The notes beneath the pieces are model-generated. The model was given only the letters and a program-made list of their open reading frames with translations. It had not been told where the DNA came from and did not search any database. Below, piece by piece: positions 1 through 7,284 of a DNA stretch of 13,576 bases. Each line of letters begins with the position of its first letter. The first letter of the stretch is position 1. Origin of the DNA: Baffinella frigidus (taxonomy: Eukaryota; Cryptophyceae; Cryptomonadales; Baffinellaceae); assembly GCA_026770585.1 (NCBI GenBank), contig MU648401.1, positions 1 to 13,576 of the forward strand, given 5' to 3'. The translations under genes and the position numbers were made by a program.

Positions 1-98
1 GGTCAGGACCGCCACGTCACGCAGCACCACCCCAGCCTGACCCAGCACGGGTCAGGACCGTCGCGTCAAACAACAGCACCACCCACCCCGTCATCCCG
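1..98 (+). repeat. Imperfect 49-bp tandem repeat in the leader
   Basis: Two adjacent units start at 1 and 50. Both open with GGTCAGGACCG, then C/T-variant bases and CGTCA, then a CAGCACCACC block. The second copy has about 3 extra bases before that block. The repeat lies directly upstream of the first Gag ATG, so it is probably 5' untranslated leader of the retrotransposon. The window starts inside it, so more units may lie upstream. Confidence 0.6.
36..56 (+). other. Perfect 8-bp hairpin, 5-nt loop, in the leader
   Basis: CCTGACCC (36-43) and GGGTCAGG (49-56) are exact reverse complements around the loop AGCAC. The hairpin spans the junction of the two tandem-repeat units. In retroelements a leader hairpin can serve RNA dimerisation or packaging, but here that is only inference. 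Confidence 0.5.
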
Positions 99-112
99 AC
101 CAGCTCAGCCAT

Positions 113-1606
113 ATGAGTGGTCAGCAACCGCGGGTCCTCCATCCGTCCGCCGAACTTCGCCGGGTGTCCACACACGCCATGCGTCGCACCGACGACAGCC
201 CAAGTGGCAGCGAAATCACGCAGCCCCGCGACTCCCCTTTCGTCAGAGGGGGCCTGTCACCCTACGGAGGATGGCAACCGGCCGCGGGCGGAAGCGCCAT
301 CAACGAGCCGCCCCCGGCTTTGGGCAATTCCGGCAACGCACACCCGTGGCGCGTCGGGCAAGGCCCAGAAGGACCAATGCTCGCATACCCGAGTAGCCCT
401 CACGGCCCGCGATTCCCGGCTCACCACGACATCGAAGTGGCCCGCGTCCGAGCCCAAGCGCACATCGACTGGAACCGCATCAACCAGCTCCCCATCGACC
501 AGATCACCGTCTCCATGTACCATCTGCCCGTGGACCTCGGCACGCCACCGGGGCCTTCGCGCACGTCTCCAAGGCCTCCACAGCGATCCACGACCCTGGG
601 AACGCCGCCCTCCCGCCCCGGCCGGCCAACGGGCAGAGGCGGCGAGGGAGGAAGCAGTGGCGGTGGGAACCGAGGCGAAGGCTATCCGGGAGCTCCACCT
701 CCTCACCCATCAGGCGGAGGCGGCGGCAGAGACGGAGGCGGAGGCCCACCACCCCCGCCAGGAGCGCCGCCCCTCCACCCGGCAGGCAGAGGTGGCGGCG
801 GAGTCGGTGGCGGACATGGAGGCCCACCTCTCCCACCACCCCCACCGCACCACCCTCCTCCGGCGCAAGGAGTCCCACCAGTCCAGCCTCGGATGGCACC
901 GAACTCATACCATCCGACGGCCGAACAACTGGAACCCCTCCTATCTCGCGAACGCGCAGAACTCCGCACCCTCGACGACAACGCGTACTCGCTTCCCGAC
1001 GAGACAACCTCCGCGATGGATACCTGGGACCCCAACTGCATCCTGCGCATGTGCCTACTTATGTGGGATACATACCGCGAAGCCATCAACGCGACTATGT
1101 TCCCAGCAGACAGCCCCTCCGAGGCGCTGCTCCGCCGCCAACAGACTCGGGACAGTTTTCAAACACTGCAGCAACACATCTCCTGGAACTACGGCAACAA
1201 CGGCAACCTGCATCAGATGGTCGACATCGTGTTCCCCACGTACAACGGGTGGATGCGCCAGCAGGTCCTGCCGGCCTCGGAAACCTTCCGCCACCCCGGC
1301 ACGGACCGAGGAACCCCGCTCCGATGCGTCCACCACTGGCAGTTCATGACAGCCCTGCGCGAGGCGATCCTGAGCGCCAGCTCCAACGGAACGCCCCTAC
1401 ATCCCCTCCGATCGCAGTTCCAAAACCACTGGAACCGCCGCGACCGCACTCGCCACCATCAATGGCGGTGGCATCAGTCCTGCGGTCGTACACAATCGCA
1501 GCGGAAAAGGAGACCATCGAGGGCCACTACGTGTGGCACCAGTGGACGCACCAACTGGTCACGGCGTTCCTCGCGGCCTACTCGGCAGATCTCGACCTGT
1601 CGGTGA
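113..1606 (+). CDS. gag: N-terminal Gag of the copia-type element
   Basis: This open frame starts at the first ATG after an in-frame TGA at 38-40. Gag is the structural protein that forms the virus-like particle. Residues 1-140 are polar. Residues about 150-260 read as a Gly/Pro-rich tract, but codon composition there favours other frames (540-895). From about residue 262 there is a helical domain with DDNAY and W-D-x-N followed by RMC motifs. The same domain is recognisable in a second element at 12583-12939 on the other strand: about 25 of 53 aligned residues match by my count. That cross-match is the best evidence that this segment is real. After about 1440 the frame becomes an Arg/Ser/Gln-rich, shadow-like tail, while frame 1 becomes coding-like. 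The true product therefore probably continues in frame 1 through a -1 shift. No canonical slippery heptamer is seen at the switch. Assignment as Gag rests on position and on the related fragment, not on a recognised family motif. Confidence 0.7.
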   Translation: MSGQQPRVLHPSAELRRVSTHAMRRTDDSPSGSEITQPRDSPFVRGGLSPYGGWQPAAGGSAINEPPPALGNSGNAHPWRVGQGPEGPMLAYPSSPHGPRFPAHHDIEVARVRAQAHIDWNRINQLPIDQITVSMYHLPVDLGTPPGPSRTSPRPPQRSTTLGTPPSRPGRPTGRGGEGGSSGGGNRGEGYPGAPPPHPSGGGGGRDGGGGPPPPPGAPPLHPAGRGGGGVGGGHGGPPLPPPPPHHPPPAQGVPPVQPRMAPNSYHPTAEQLEPLLSRERAELRTLDDNAYSLPDETTSAMDTWDPNCILRMCLLMWDTYREAINATMFPADSPSEALLRRQQTRDSFQTLQQHISWNYGNNGNLHQMVDIVFPTYNGWMRQQVLPASETFRHPGTDRGTPLRCVHHWQFMTALREAILSASSNGTPLHPLRSQFQNHWNRRDRTRHHQWRWHQSCGRTQSQRKRRPSRATTCGTSGRTNWSRRSSRPTRQISTCR

Positions 1607-4600
1607 CAGACACGCTGACGCACGACACCATCAATGAGGACCACTGTCGCCAACTCCAGACCCTCACCTCCAACGTCTCCGACGTATGCGGCCTCATCTG
1701 CGCAGCTCACGGGTGGCCCATTCCAGGGACCCCCAACTTCCAGTTTCGCCCATTTCATGGAGACTGCTGCGAGAACCTGCCGGTCCACGCAATCGTACGA
1801 CGACCAGTGAAGCACCCCGTGGAACTGCAGCGAGCCTACACCGCACGAAGCCTGCTCCGCTCATCGGAGGACGGCCTCACAGTGCAACCATTCGACGCCA
1901 CCTACATCGAAGATGTGCGCAGCGTTTACGTCGACTCCCTCGAAGTCTTCTCCTCCGCGGGGCCAGCGCCCCCACTCCCAGAGCAGTGGCGCAGCACCAT
2001 CACCCCCGCCGGACCTCCAGGCTTATCGTTCTACGGAACCGTGCATGGTGCGCCGGGGCACCTGCCGTACTCGCAGTACCCGGGCCCCATGGCACCCTAC
2101 CCCAACGCGCCCGTGCAACCCCCCTCCACAGCAACCTCGATCATCGTGCTGGGCAGCAACGACGGCTCGTGCTGGTTCGACAAGCACAAGGGGCAGGCGC
2201 GCTCCGCGATCGACTTCCCGCACAAGAGTCCGTTCTCTTCAGGACTGACACTCGCGGGAACAATCGACGAGTTCAAGGCGAAAAGCAAATCCTGGTTCGG
2301 AGGAGTCGACCTCGTCCCCTTCCTTCGCAACTACCCTCACTGGAACCGCAACACCGAGTGCTTCGAAAACGTGATCGAGGGGCGCTTCGACTCCTGCGGA
2401 CACACGGACCCGGAGTACCGTGACGCCATGGGATCGATGATGGCCGAGCTGTTTCTCAGCGACACTTCCACCCCATTCTACGCCATGGCCAAGGAAATGC
2501 TACCATCCCTCGGCCACGTGTGCATGGAGTCGCTTCGCGCGAAGAAGACCCACTGGTACGAGTTTCTGCTGGAACTGGACAGGAAGCTCGCCCTTCTGAT
2601 CCACTGGATCGGGGTACTGCACCTTCAGCAGACATCCTTCGTCGCCGCCACCAGCGCCCTGACCAACGCAATCAAGGGGCACACAATCGACGAGCTGCCC
2701 AACAAACACATGCTGCAGTTGGTCAGCGTGTGGAAGCTCGAAGACAAGAACTCCCTGATCACCGTCCTGGGCCTTCAGGACGAGTTCGAAGCGACTCTCC
2801 AGATGACAAACAACGTTCTGACCAAGAAGATGCTGGACCGCCTCGCGGACCTCTTGGCACAACTCGCTCGCGCCCCTCCGGATCTGCAGCAACTGGTCGC
2901 ACATCTCCCAGCATGGATCATGAGACGCGCCCTGCAACTCACTCTGCGGATCGATCCCGACCAGGGCTTTTACAACAGGATGCTTCTCCTCGAGTTCCAG
3001 AAGCACCTCTATCCCATCCTTACGGAGAGCAGGTACCTCGACAAGGTCAAACCGTACACGATGATCGAATGGACCAACGGGGTAAAGAAACTCATCCGCG
3101 AGACGAGGATCATCGAGCTGCAGATGGCCGGAACCGATTACCTGTCCTCACCCTCCCGAGTCGGCATCACGGCCGCCGCCATCTCGGACGACAACCCCGT
3201 GAAGTCTCCGATGAGGCAGGGCACTCCGGCAGCGCCACCCACCCACGCCGAGGAGACATGGGATTCAAAGCGATGCCAATTCTGCAACAAGGACGTGCCG
3301 TGGGGGCCCTCCATGACCTGGAGCCATCATCGGGAGACCTGCCCCCGACCGTCAGGAGGCCAGCGCGGACGCCAACAGTCCCCCACCTCCTGCCGTACCT
3401 GCAAACTGCCGCGCCATCAATGCACCTGCAACCGCTCTCGCTCACGCAGCCGCGAGCGCTCCGACTCGCGAGGGCGCAGCGCCGGCCGTGACGATCTCGG
3501 CGACTCCAACGTGGGCAAATCCACGTGGCCCCACCCCCTGAAGGAGGACCAGTCGCGAAACAACAACGGCGACAGGCGCAGCCAGGGGTCCTACAGGCGC
3601 GCCGCAGGCACCTCGCGCACCGCACCTCTCTGCAGCTTAATGACGGCCCTGCTGATCTCCGCTAACATGACCGGAATCACGGCCCTGCCCTCATTGTCCA
3701 TCGAGGTGACACACGGAATCAGCGAGGGCAGCCTTCACGTCGGCGCCGTCGTGGGAACTACCGTGGTCCTGATCATCACCAACGGGCTTGCAACCGCGGG
3801 CCACAACTTCGCACTCCCAACGCTGGCAGCTTGGCTGTGCCGCAGCAACGCCCAGCCTGCACCGCACCTCGACCCTCCGGACTCATCGACTCAACCCGGA
3901 CGAACCCCGAGGATGATCAACCTCCCGCCACGCCCGGTCCCCGTCGACACCAGCTCGAACCAACTCGCGATCCTGGCCAGTGGGCTAATCGGCTGCATGA
4001 CACTGCACTCTCGCTTCGGACCCGATCGTGCGACAACACTCCGAACCACGTACCGAATCATGCACCAGAGCATCATCGCAGTTTGCATGATCGCCGCGGG
4101 CATCGGCATGCTCGCCTTGGGATGGCTATGGTACCACGATCCGTACCTAGCCATGATGATTATCGCCGTCGTCACTGCAAACTCCGCGCAGACAAACGAC
4201 AACGCAGGAACGACAGCACGCCGCACAGGTCGGATGCCGCACCGTTGCGGAACGGCGCGGCGTGCGCTGGCCGCCTTCGGCGCCCTGGCAGCACTCCACG
4301 CCAGTCTGACTCAGTCGACCATCTCGGCAATCATCACCCCGGGAGCGGCAGCCAAGGCGCTCGCGGGCCTCACCGCTGTCGGAGCCACCGCAGCAGTCGA
4401 CGCCGTCGGTCTTCTCACCGCCCTGCTGGTGACCTTTCAGCTCCGTCAGGGATTCGCGCACCACATGTGCCTGCGCGTTCACAAGGGCTTCACCACGAAG
4501 ATCTGCCAAGGACACCGTCTTAACCGCAAAGCCTACGTCGCCATCTTCTTGTTCGCTCTCACCCTGCTTAACTCCAACGCGGCCAACGCTCACAGCGGCG

Positions 4601-7284
4601 CCACACCTTATGTTCCCGACCCGGCAAAAGCCTCCTCGACGGCCTCAGACCGAGCAAGCGCAGCTCACGGAGAAACACAAGGATCAGCAGTGACACCCGA
4701 TCCCGCGACCCCTCAGTGCCACGGATCAGACAAGGACACCTCGGGCCCCGCAGCCGGATCGAAGGAGAAGCCGCACGCCAACGAGTGGCAGGTCCCTCCT
4801 CGCAAGGAGGACCGCAGCCGAGACGACACCACGAAGCCGCATCATTCACCCGATGTCGACCTCGAGGTGGACACATCGACCAACTACCATCGGATGGTAG
4901 CCAGCACGTCACTCCTTTCCGACGAAACACTGCGGATGCTGTTCCTGATCGACACCGGAACGCAAATCTCTCTGGTGTGCTCCAAAGACAATTTGACGGA
5001 ACTGGAGGAACTTGACACGCCAGTCGCCTGGGCCGGAGCAGCCAACGGGACCGCTCAACTCGCCACCCACCGAGGCCTCCTTACGTTGACACTTTGGACG
5101 GGCGCGGGACTGGGACACACCGTCAAAGTACCCGGAGTGTACTACTGTGAAGGATCGCGTCTCAACGCCCTGTCAACGAAAGACCTTCACACAGCGGGAG
5201 CCTCCTTCAGCGTCGACATGAGTAAGATCGAAGAAAGCAAGGTGTCCTTTCAAATTCTCGGCGAATCCCACTCCGCCAAAGTGAAATGGATCGAGAGCCT
5301 GCCCTTCATGCCTACCGCCAACATCATGGAACGCACCAAGGACCCTACGCAGTTCCACGCCAAGGCGGTGCACTCTGTCATGCTGAAGAAACTCCCCACA
5401 GACGACTACCTGCACTACGTCTTCGACCACGCACCCGGCAACGTGCTCCGACGAATGGCAGCGCGAACAGTGGGCCTCATGGACCACAACCCACTGTTCT
5501 CTCGTCTGGCCAACACGTGCCACACATGCATGGAAACTCGAACGCGGATCCCCGACCGCAACGAGAGCCGGCTTCCCGAAGCCGTCTCTGCAGTCGACGA
5601 CGTCTGGTGCATGGACTTACTGGACTTTCCCAACGCTCCGAGTATGGACGGCAACAAGCACTGTCTGATTATAGTCGACGTCTTCTCGTCATACCGCGTG
5701 TCCCTGTTCGCAAAAACCAAGTCGGGCCTCATCCCCGAACTGGCAACCTACCTGCTGTGGCACAAGAACTACACGGGCCGTAGTCCTAAGTTCTTCCAGA
5801 ACGACGGCGCGGGCGAGCTCAACGGAGGAGCAATCACAAAGCTGATGGACAAGTACGGGATCTCCCCTCGGAAGTCGGAGCCATACGACGCCAGGGCGAA
5901 CGGTCGCGCGGAGAAATCAGTTGACATGGCGGTCAAATATCTCCGCTCCACGCTGCACCACTCCGGCATGTCGTACAAATTCTGGCCTCATGCCGTGACC
6001 TACTGGACGCAGATTCGCAACCGCATCCCTCTGGTCTCCAACGCCATCGATAGCAACGACACGGTCGGCGAGAGTCCCTTCTCGATCTACTTCCCCACCG
6101 CTACCAACGACGTCTCGTCGTTCGCCATCTTTGGGGCCTTCGCAACGATCCATCTGACAAAGCCTCGGATGCGAGACATGGGTCTGCACACGAAGCTGGA
6201 CGCCAACAGCTTGACTGGAATCTACCTCGGAGTGGAACCTCCGGGACGTGCACGAAAGGGTGTCGTCATATGGGTACCATCTCAGGAAAAGGTCTTCGTC
6301 GTCCGCCGCTGCTGTCTCGACGCAACCTTTCTTCCATTTCGGAGAACCAACCGCCGGATCAAGCCCCTTCACGACCCGGGCGTCCCCGAGTCACTTCGGG
6401 CGACTCCTGCGGACCCTCGCAGCATCCTAGACCGGATAGAAGTGGACTTTCCCGACCTGCCTCTCGCTCACCCCGACGAACGCGACGACATTCAGCTGTC
6501 AGTGGATCACGCCGCCGACGAAGACCTGGCAGAATTGTATGCACCAAGGCACCCCGCCGGTGCCGGTGCACTGCTGGCTCACCAAGAATGTCTCGACCCT
6601 CGCGACACCAACATGTCTACCAGCGACCGCCGGAACGCGGAAGTCAGACAGAGCTTTCGCGACCGACGCGACGACAGCTGGTGGAGCCTGGATGACCGTC
6701 GCTTGAAGGCATTCTTCGAAACGTACCGCCTCCCGCTGCTCCTACCGCCGCACTTCTTCGGTCGCGACCCCACACGCTACGCCATCAGGGGCCACCGAGT
6801 CAGACCCCAGCAGGAGTACCCGGCCGTGGTCAGGGCAGCACACTACCAGACTCTGGGAAGCTCGGAGGAGTCCTTCCACGAATGGACCTGGTGCGATGGA
6901 GCAGGAAGCATCGGAGATATCAACCTCGAAGGCACTCACTCCTTGCGAGTGGCCATCCTCGACACATGGCCGGAATCGGCAACGTTGCGAGAACTTGCCG
7001 ACTCCACCGACTTCGGACCAGATATCTTGGAACCACTGGAACCCCCGCCCGAGCGCGTACGCAACCCACCAGCCATTGTGTTGCAACGCGCCGCCTCCGA
7101 TGCCCGCCGGAAAGAACGAGAGACCAAGAGAGCCGCCTCCAAATCCCCCATCTCGTCCCCTCGGCGGTCACCACGCAGCCGCGCAGCAGAAGTGGTCGCG
7201 GCTCAGGTCCAATTTGGCAACCCCATCGAGGACGCCAGCCCCGGTGCCAGCGATCACGACAACACCCGGCGTCAGACCAGTTAA
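1051..7284 (+). CDS. gag-pol: Gag (C-terminal part), membrane module, protease and integrase polyprotein
   Basis: This is a 2,077-codon open frame. Its first ~135 codons (to about 1440) lie opposite the Gag frame and are probably not used; coding-like content starts near the ATG at 1462. Residue positions, counted from 1051, are: helical Gag/capsid-like region about 380-720; Cys/His cluster 1 at 742-764; cluster 2 at 781-793; Arg/Ser tract 795-813; hydrophobic multi-pass module about 860-1180; Ser/Thr/Lys-rich linker 1181-1280; aspartic protease with D-T-G at 1301-1303; integrase zinc domain at 1455-1493; integrase core D1522, D1585, E1621; integrase C-terminal domain to about 1765; then the start of the integrase-RT linker. 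The frame ends at TAA 7282-7284, but the same frame is open again to 9093. RT should be part of the same polyprotein, so this stop looks acquired, recoded or out of the translated phase. Confidence 0.93.
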   Translation: MPTYVGYIPRSHQRDYVPSRQPLRGAAPPPTDSGQFSNTAATHLLELRQQRQPASDGRHRVPHVQRVDAPAGPAGLGNLPPPRHGPRNPAPMRPPLAVHDSPARGDPERQLQRNAPTSPPIAVPKPLEPPRPHSPPSMAVASVLRSYTIAAEKETIEGHYVWHQWTHQLVTAFLAAYSADLDLSVTDTLTHDTINEDHCRQLQTLTSNVSDVCGLICAAHGWPIPGTPNFQFRPFHGDCCENLPVHAIVRRPVKHPVELQRAYTARSLLRSSEDGLTVQPFDATYIEDVRSVYVDSLEVFSSAGPAPPLPEQWRSTITPAGPPGLSFYGTVHGAPGHLPYSQYPGPMAPYPNAPVQPPSTATSIIVLGSNDGSCWFDKHKGQARSAIDFPHKSPFSSGLTLAGTIDEFKAKSKSWFGGVDLVPFLRNYPHWNRNTECFENVIEGRFDSCGHTDPEYRDAMGSMMAELFLSDTSTPFYAMAKEMLPSLGHVCMESLRAKKTHWYEFLLELDRKLALLIHWIGVLHLQQTSFVAATSALTNAIKGHTIDELPNKHMLQLVSVWKLEDKNSLITVLGLQDEFEATLQMTNNVLTKKMLDRLADLLAQLARAPPDLQQLVAHLPAWIMRRALQLTLRIDPDQGFYNRMLLLEFQKHLYPILTESRYLDKVKPYTMIEWTNGVKKLIRETRIIELQMAGTDYLSSPSRVGITAAAISDDNPVKSPMRQGTPAAPPTHAEETWDSKRCQFCNKDVPWGPSMTWSHHRETCPRPSGGQRGRQQSPTSCRTCKLPRHQCTCNRSRSRSRERSDSRGRSAGRDDLGDSNVGKSTWPHPLKEDQSRNNNGDRRSQGSYRRAAGTSRTAPLCSLMTALLISANMTGITALPSLSIEVTHGISEGSLHVGAVVGTTVVLIITNGLATAGHNFALPTLAAWLCRSNAQPAPHLDPPDSSTQPGRTPRMINLPPRPVPVDTSSNQLAILASGLIGCMTLHSRFGPDRATTLRTTYRIMHQSIIAVCMIAAGIGMLALGWLWYHDPYLAMMIIAVVTANSAQTNDNAGTTARRTGRMPHRCGTARRALAAFGALAALHASLTQSTISAIITPGAAAKALAGLTAVGATAAVDAVGLLTALLVTFQLRQGFAHHMCLRVHKGFTTKICQGHRLNRKAYVAIFLFALTLLNSNAANAHSGATPYVPDPAKASSTASDRASAAHGETQGSAVTPDPATPQCHGSDKDTSGPAAGSKEKPHANEWQVPPRKEDRSRDDTTKPHHSPDVDLEVDTSTNYHRMVASTSLLSDETLRMLFLIDTGTQISLVCSKDNLTELEELDTPVAWAGAANGTAQLATHRGLLTLTLWTGAGLGHTVKVPGVYYCEGSRLNALSTKDLHTAGASFSVDMSKIEESKVSFQILGESHSAKVKWIESLPFMPTANIMERTKDPTQFHAKAVHSVMLKKLPTDDYLHYVFDHAPGNVLRRMAARTVGLMDHNPLFSRLANTCHTCMETRTRIPDRNESRLPEAVSAVDDVWCMDLLDFPNAPSMDGNKHCLIIVDVFSSYRVSLFAKTKSGLIPELATYLLWHKNYTGRSPKFFQNDGAGELNGGAITKLMDKYGISPRKSEPYDARANGRAEKSVDMAVKYLRSTLHHSGMSYKFWPHAVTYWTQIRNRIPLVSNAIDSNDTVGESPFSIYFPTATNDVSSFAIFGAFATIHLTKPRMRDMGLHTKLDANSLTGIYLGVEPPGRARKGVVIWVPSQEKVFVVRRCCLDATFLPFRRTNRRIKPLHDPGVPESLRATPADPRSILDRIEVDFPDLPLAHPDERDDIQLSVDHAADEDLAELYAPRHPAGAGALLAHQECLDPRDTNMSTSDRRNAEVRQSFRDRRDDSWWSLDDRRLKAFFETYRLPLLLPPHFFGRDPTRYAIRGHRVRPQQEYPAVVRAAHYQTLGSSEESFHEWTWCDGAGSIGDINLEGTHSLRVAILDTWPESATLRELADSTDFGPDILEPLEPPPERVRNPPAIVLQRAASDARRKERETKRAASKSPISSPRRSPRSRAAEVVAAQVQFGNPIEDASPGASDHDNTRRQTS
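2200..3170 (+). other. Capsid-like helical region of Gag
   Basis: Frame 1 here gives a long, mainly alpha-helical stretch rich in Leu, Trp and charged residues. It lies just upstream of the Cys/His clusters, the usual place of the capsid domain in copia Gag. Third codon positions are about 90% G/C in the line I counted (2341-2400), so the frame is certain. I do not recognise a named Gag family from sequence alone; the assignment is from position and helical character. Confidence 0.55.
3274..3429 (+). other. Two Cys/His clusters, nucleocapsid-like
   Basis: Cluster 1 (3274-3342) has C-x2-C, then a 13-residue spacer, HH, and a final Cys: C-x2-C-x13-H-x4-C (or x14-H-x3). Cluster 2 (3391-3429) is C-x2-C-x4-H-x-C-x-C. 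Neither is the classic retroviral knuckle C-x2-C-x4-H-x4-C, although both sit where a Gag nucleic-acid-binding domain is expected. Cluster 1 looks more like a cellular C2HC finger. Zinc and RNA binding are inferred. Confidence 0.65.
3430..3492 (+). other. Arg/Ser-rich (RS-like) tract
   Basis: Directly after the second Cys/His cluster, frame 1 encodes alternating Arg-Ser residues such as RSRSRSRERSDSRGRS. Such tracts in SR proteins bind RNA and are phosphorylated by SR kinases. Here the tract likely adds basic RNA-binding character to the nucleocapsid region. Phosphorylation or nuclear targeting is inference. Confidence 0.6.
3628..4590 (+). other. Multi-pass hydrophobic (membrane) module inside the polyprotein
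   Basis: Between the Gag zinc/RS region and the protease, frame 1 encodes about 320 residues with repeated hydrophobic stretches at about 3628-3690, 3736-3801, 3961-4000, 4063-4131, 4141-4185, 4261-4305, 4351-4437 and 4534-4580. Several are long enough to span a membrane, and polar or basic loops separate them. The last one (AYVAIFLFALTLL followed by NSNAANA) resembles a signal sequence with a cleavage-like Ala-x-Ala end. Third positions are about 75-85% G/C in three lines I counted, so the frame is real and not a composition artefact. Copia polyproteins do not normally contain such a module. An envelope gene, where present, usually follows pol and has a different layout. Function unknown: membrane targeting of particles, a pore, or a captured host segment are all possible. 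Confidence 0.7.
4880..5230 (+). other. Retropepsin-type aspartic protease domain
   Basis: The catalytic motif is L-I-D-T-G-T at 4945-4962 (DTG at 4951-4959), the D-T/S-G signature of retroviral aspartic proteases, which work as dimers and cut Gag-Pol. About 200 bases further, a Leu-x-Ala-Leu-Ser-x-x-x-Leu segment near 5161-5190 matches the conserved end of copia proteases (usually N-L-L-S-V-x-Q-L). The domain is followed directly by the integrase zinc domain, as expected. A Ser/Thr/Lys-rich linker separates it from the hydrophobic module upstream. Confidence 0.88.
5395..6345 (+). other. Integrase domain (HHCC, D-D-E core, C-terminal domain)
   Basis: The zinc-binding part is H-x4-H (5413, 5428) followed by C-x2-C (5518, 5527). 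The catalytic triad is Asp at 5614 (in WCMDLLD), Asp at 5803 (in QNDGAGEL) and Glu at 5911 (in ANGRAEK). This gives D-x62-D-x35-E, the spacing of Pseudoviridae integrases. The C-terminal part (about 6119-6345) shows the copia pattern of F-G followed by K-L-D, I-Y-L-G-V and a G-x-x-x-W segment. All catalytic residues are present. The domain would insert the cDNA into host chromosomes. Confidence 0.95.

Noticed and set aside
257-1007. Minus-strand open frames of 149 and 167 codons opposite Gag
   Set aside because: They are antisense shadows of GC-rich coding DNA, with no motif and Arg/Gly-rich composition.
2500-3006. Minus-strand 168-codon open frame opposite the capsid-like region
   Set aside because: Its phase mirrors the plus-strand coding frame and it has no promoter or domain; the plus strand is clearly coding here.
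2520-3491. Plus-strand 323-codon open frame overlapping Gag
   Set aside because: Arg/Pro/Ser-rich shadow of the 1051-7284 frame, which has far better third-position bias and structure.
3628-4590. Calling the hydrophobic module an envelope protein
   Set aside because: It lies before the protease rather than after pol, has many short hydrophobic segments instead of one anchor, and shows no fusion-protein layout.
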